The notes below the pieces were generated by a model. The model made no database searches and was not told the DNA's origin. It saw nothing but the letters and a program-made list of their open reading frames with translations. The position numbers were made by a program, and so were the translations under genes. A stretch of DNA of 64,000 nucleotides from an uncultured Oscillospiraceae bacterium (GTDB lineage Bacteria; Bacillota; Clostridia; Oscillospirales; Oscillospiraceae), in NCBI GenBank assembly GCA_934591745.1, contig CAKTPQ010000002.1, positions 17,339 to 81,338 on the forward strand. The letters are read 5' to 3'. Each line of letters starts with the position of its first letter. The stretch's first letter is position 1. Shown here piece after piece: positions 61,585-64,000 of the stretch.

Positions 61585-63774
61585 TCACAAAGCGAGGACG
61601 TTCACATTTTCCCGTCCCGCCAGATAGTCCCGCTCCCGGTTCTGGCAGGTGAACAGCAGGATCTGCCGCTGTGCGCTCTCGGTCAGCAGATAGTCCAGCG
61701 CCGCCTGGAGGCGGGTGTCGTCAAACGTCACCAGCGCGTCGTCAAGGATGAGGGGAACGCGCTTTTCGGCGGGCAGCACCATGTCGCAGATGGCCAGCCG
61801 CACCGCCAGATACAGCTGGTCGGCGGCGCCCTGGCTCAGCAGCTGGATGCTGCGGCTCATGGGGTCGCCGGCGGCCTCGGCGGACAGGGTCAGATCGCGG
61901 CTCAGCAGCACCTTGTCGTATTTCCCGCCGGTGAGGGCGGAGAAGATCTTCGCTGCCCGGGCACCCAGCGCCGGGGAGAACCGCGTCTCCAGAATGGTGT
62001 TGGCCTGCTCCAGCGCCCTCATGGCCAGCGCAATGGCGTCGTATTCCTGCTGGAGCCGGGCCAGCTCCTCCTGCTTCTGAGTCAGTTGGTCGGCCAGATC
62101 GCTGCCGCTGTCCAGCGCCCGGATGCGGCCCAGCAGCGTGTCGTAGCGGCTGCGGGCGGCGGCAAGGGCCTCCTGGGTCTGCGCCAACTCTGCGGCGGCA
62201 TTCCCGGACAGGATGGCGGGGGCGGCAGGGGCGTCCGGCTGCGCCAGCTCATCCTCCGTCAGCTGGGCGCGCAGGGCGTCGCGGTACAGTGCGGCCTCCC
62301 GGGTCTGCTGCTCGGCGGCGGTCAGTGCGCTCCGACGGCTGCGTGCCTCTGCCAGGGCGGCCTGCGCGCCGGACAGGCCGGCGGCAGCGGGTGCGAAGCG
62401 GCGCACCCGCGCCAGCAGAGCCGTCAGCCGGGCGCGGCAGCTCTCCTCGCTGCCGGAGAGCCGTGCGGCGGCCTGCTGTGCGGCTTCCGCCGCCTGGGCG
62501 GCGCTGTCCCGCAGGGGCAGGTATGCCGCGGCCTGCTCCGCCAGTTCCTCGCGCTGCCGCTGTGCCAGCGCGTGACTTTCCCGGATGGCGCGGCGGCGCA
62601 GATAAACGGAAAAGGCGGTAAGCCCGGCGGCCAATACGGCCATGCCGAGGAATATCCAGCGTTGGGGCGAGGCATCGCGGAACAACACCGTCAGCACTGC
62701 GCAGATCACCAGCAGCAGCGCATCGGCGATGGTCAGAAGAAAGGATGGCGCCTTGCCGGGGCTGATGGCGGCGGCCCGGCGTTCCAGCGCCGATGCGTCA
62801 TCGGGATAGAAGGGGTGTGCCTCCCACGCCGCACGGGCCTCCTCGGCGGCGCGGCGGGCTTCCCCGGCGGCGGCCCGCTGCTCGGCAAGAGCGGTCATGT
62901 CTCCCTCCAGCGCGGCGGCCTGCCCCTCCAGAAGCGTCAGCGCGGTGTCATCCGGCAGGGTGCCGGCACCTTCCGCCAGCGCATCGGCGCGGTGCTGGGC
63001 GTCCTCCGCCGTCCGGGCGGCGGCGCGGTAGGCGTTGATCCGTTCCTGCCGCTGCTGGGCCTGCTGCTGTGCGGCTTCCCGGCGGAGACTGTCGGTGCGG
63101 CGTTCCAGCACAGACACCTCATCCTGGGCCTGCCGGGCCTGCTGCTCCAGTGCGTCCAGCTCCTGCAGGGTCCGGTGCAGCTGGTCGATGTCCCGCTCCA
63201 GAGCGGGGATCTGGCCGGTTTTGTTGTGCCGGCGGCGGTTCAGCTGCTTTTTCAGGCGGTCATAGGACTCGGTGAAGGAGGCGTCCTCCTCGCCGGTGGT
63301 GATGAGGGCGGCAATGCGGCGCTCCAGCTCGGCGCTTTGCTCCACGGCCAGTGCATTCTGACCGATGGAGGCGCTGCGCTCGAACACATCCCGGGGCACC
63401 CCCAGAAGCTGCTCGCCGGCGTTCAGCGCGGTGATGCCCTCCACGGGAGCGGCGGTGCCGGTGTAGGTGCAGGAGAACTCACCCATAGGGGCCACAGCCC
63501 GGCGCGTGCTCCGCTGCAATGTACAGGCGCGTCCGTCGGCCAGCACGTCCATGCGGCCCTGCATGGCGGCGCCGCTCCACGGGGCGTAGCGGTTCTTGTC
63601 GGCCAGCGGGCCGCGGTCACGGCTGGGCAGTCCGTAGAGCATGGTGCGGATGAAGCTGCTCCATGTGGACTTGCCGGACTCATTGGGGGCACAGATCACA
63701 TTCAGGCCGGGACGCAGGTGCAGCTCCTGCTGCTCCAGCCGGCCGTAGGTGGCGTTCAGATGCAGAAATTCCAA
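61585..63774 (-). CDS. YhaN/SMC-like AAA ATPase (DNA repair type)
   Basis: The 729 residues contain Walker A CAPNESGKSTWSSFI near 29 and Walker B with signature SQGAADQLYLAVRLAICDMV and PLILDDALVTFDD at the C-terminus. A long coiled coil between them (about 180-620) is interrupted by a hydrophobic segment near 350-390. This is the YhaN/RecF-SbcC-like plan. The start is TTG, with AAGGAGG 7 bases upstream. The usual partner nuclease (YhaO/SbcD-like) is not next to it: the upstream bases hold only a promoter. Confidence 0.85.
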   Translation of the reverse strand: MEFLHLNATYGRLEQQELHLRPGLNVICAPNESGKSTWSSFIRTMLYGLPSRDRGPLADKNRYAPWSGAAMQGRMDVLADGRACTLQRSTRRAVAPMGEFSCTYTGTAAPVEGITALNAGEQLLGVPRDVFERSASIGQNALAVEQSAELERRIAALITTGEEDASFTESYDRLKKQLNRRRHNKTGQIPALERDIDQLHRTLQELDALEQQARQAQDEVSVLERRTDSLRREAAQQQAQQRQERINAYRAAARTAEDAQHRADALAEGAGTLPDDTALTLLEGQAAALEGDMTALAEQRAAAGEARRAAEEARAAWEAHPFYPDDASALERRAAAISPGKAPSFLLTIADALLLVICAVLTVLFRDASPQRWIFLGMAVLAAGLTAFSVYLRRRAIRESHALAQRQREELAEQAAAYLPLRDSAAQAAEAAQQAAARLSGSEESCRARLTALLARVRRFAPAAAGLSGAQAALAEARSRRSALTAAEQQTREAALYRDALRAQLTEDELAQPDAPAAPAILSGNAAAELAQTQEALAAARSRYDTLLGRIRALDSGSDLADQLTQKQEELARLQQEYDAIALAMRALEQANTILETRFSPALGARAAKIFSALTGGKYDKVLLSRDLTLSAEAAGDPMSRSIQLLSQGAADQLYLAVRLAICDMVLPAEKRVPLILDDALVTFDDTRLQAALDYLLTESAQRQILLFTCQNRERDYLAGRENVNVLAL

Positions 63775-63888
63775 GGTACGGCCTCCTTTCGGGGCATATT
63801 ATTATAGTGGTATGATTATAGCACGGCGGACGGAAAATGTCATCTGGAAGGATATCAGAAAAAAAGTTGAAAAACACCAAAAAAAGTG

Positions 63889-63917
63889 TTGACAAAAAGA
63901 GGTAGTCGTAGTAAGAT
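63889..63917 (+). promoter_or_regulatory. Strong promoter at the window end, probably rRNA
   Basis: TTGACA (63889-63894), a 17-base spacer and TAAGAT (63912-63917). The following leader contains CTTGTAAATTAAACAACG, which resembles the pre-16S leader of Clostridia. The RNA itself lies beyond the window. Confidence 0.55.
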
Positions 63918-64000
63918 ATCAAATGTTCCGCGTGGGACGTGTACCTTGTAAATTAAACAACGAACGAAACGAAAAGCACCAGACGGGAGCGGAAGACAGC

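Overview
The window is chromosomal DNA from a high-GC anaerobic Firmicute. The best guess is a gut Oscillospiraceae relative (Oscillibacter, Dysosmobacter or Intestinimonas type). The grounds are a SpoIIID reading frame, a SufCBDSU operon without SufA or SufE, a bile salt hydrolase of the Lactobacillus/Clostridium type, ferredoxin-linked 2-oxoacid oxidation, oxygen-sensitive 2-hydroxyacyl-CoA dehydratase genes, and strong AGGAGG ribosome binding sites. No transposase, phage gene, CRISPR array or tRNA was seen.

Layout. Bases 1-6.2 kb (+) hold a 5'-truncated giant multidomain protein (HD, helical repeats, nucleotidyltransferase, GNAT-like and phosphoribosyltransferase-like parts), a lactate/malate-dehydrogenase-like protein and a flavodoxin-fold protein. 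Bases 6.2-11.1 kb (-) are the suf operon. Bases 11.1-13.7 kb (-) hold an ECF sigma factor with its DUF4179-type partner and a LysR regulator. A tandem 107-bp palindromic repeat follows, then a + operon at 14-18.5 kb: butyrate kinase, a P-loop NTPase and a four-subunit 2-oxoacid:ferredoxin oxidoreductase. Bases 18.5-30.4 kb carry an OFA-type MFS transporter, tatD, a small monooxygenase, an XRE regulator, lepA, an aldo/keto reductase pseudogene, an SLC13-type permease, bile salt hydrolase, proC, pyk and galK. Bases 30.4-34.8 kb carry an IscR-like Rrf2 regulator, cysK with a cysteine-rich leader ORF, and a divergent NMT1/SsuA-type ABC transporter. Bases 34.8-38.1 kb hold two ribbon-helix-helix proteins and a VWA/MoxR pair. 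Bases 38.2-44.6 kb hold brnQ with a divergent LysR, then an amino-acid ABC transporter with an M20 amidohydrolase. Bases 45-50.5 kb hold a degenerate glutaminase domain behind an attenuator-like leader, a frameshifted spoIIID, tex, a DUF1846 protein and two small unknown proteins. Bases 50.7-60.3 kb (+) are hadI-hadB-hadC-hadA-ldhA-acdB-etfB-etfA and a GntR/FadR regulator. Bases 60.3-63.8 kb (-) are an Mrp-type ATPase, a zinc-ribbon protein and a YhaN-like ATPase. The last 110 bases look like a strong promoter and leader, probably of an rRNA operon.

How the genes fit together. The had operon encodes reduction of an amino-acid-derived 2-oxo acid (for leucine: 2-oxoisocaproate to 2-hydroxyisocaproate, its CoA ester, the enoyl-CoA and the saturated acyl-CoA). 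The buk/oxidoreductase operon encodes the matching oxidative branch, from 2-oxo acid to acyl-CoA and then an acyl phosphate yielding ATP, with reduced ferredoxin. brnQ would import the branched-chain amino acids. Together they suggest a Stickland-type amino acid fermenter. The substrate is inferred from gene content, not proven. A TGGT-N3-ACCA palindrome just downstream of the had -10 box is a good candidate operator for the GntR regulator at the operon's end. The Rrf2 regulator, suf and cysK all have a CCTACC element in or beside their promoters, which suggests one Fe-S/cysteine regulon.
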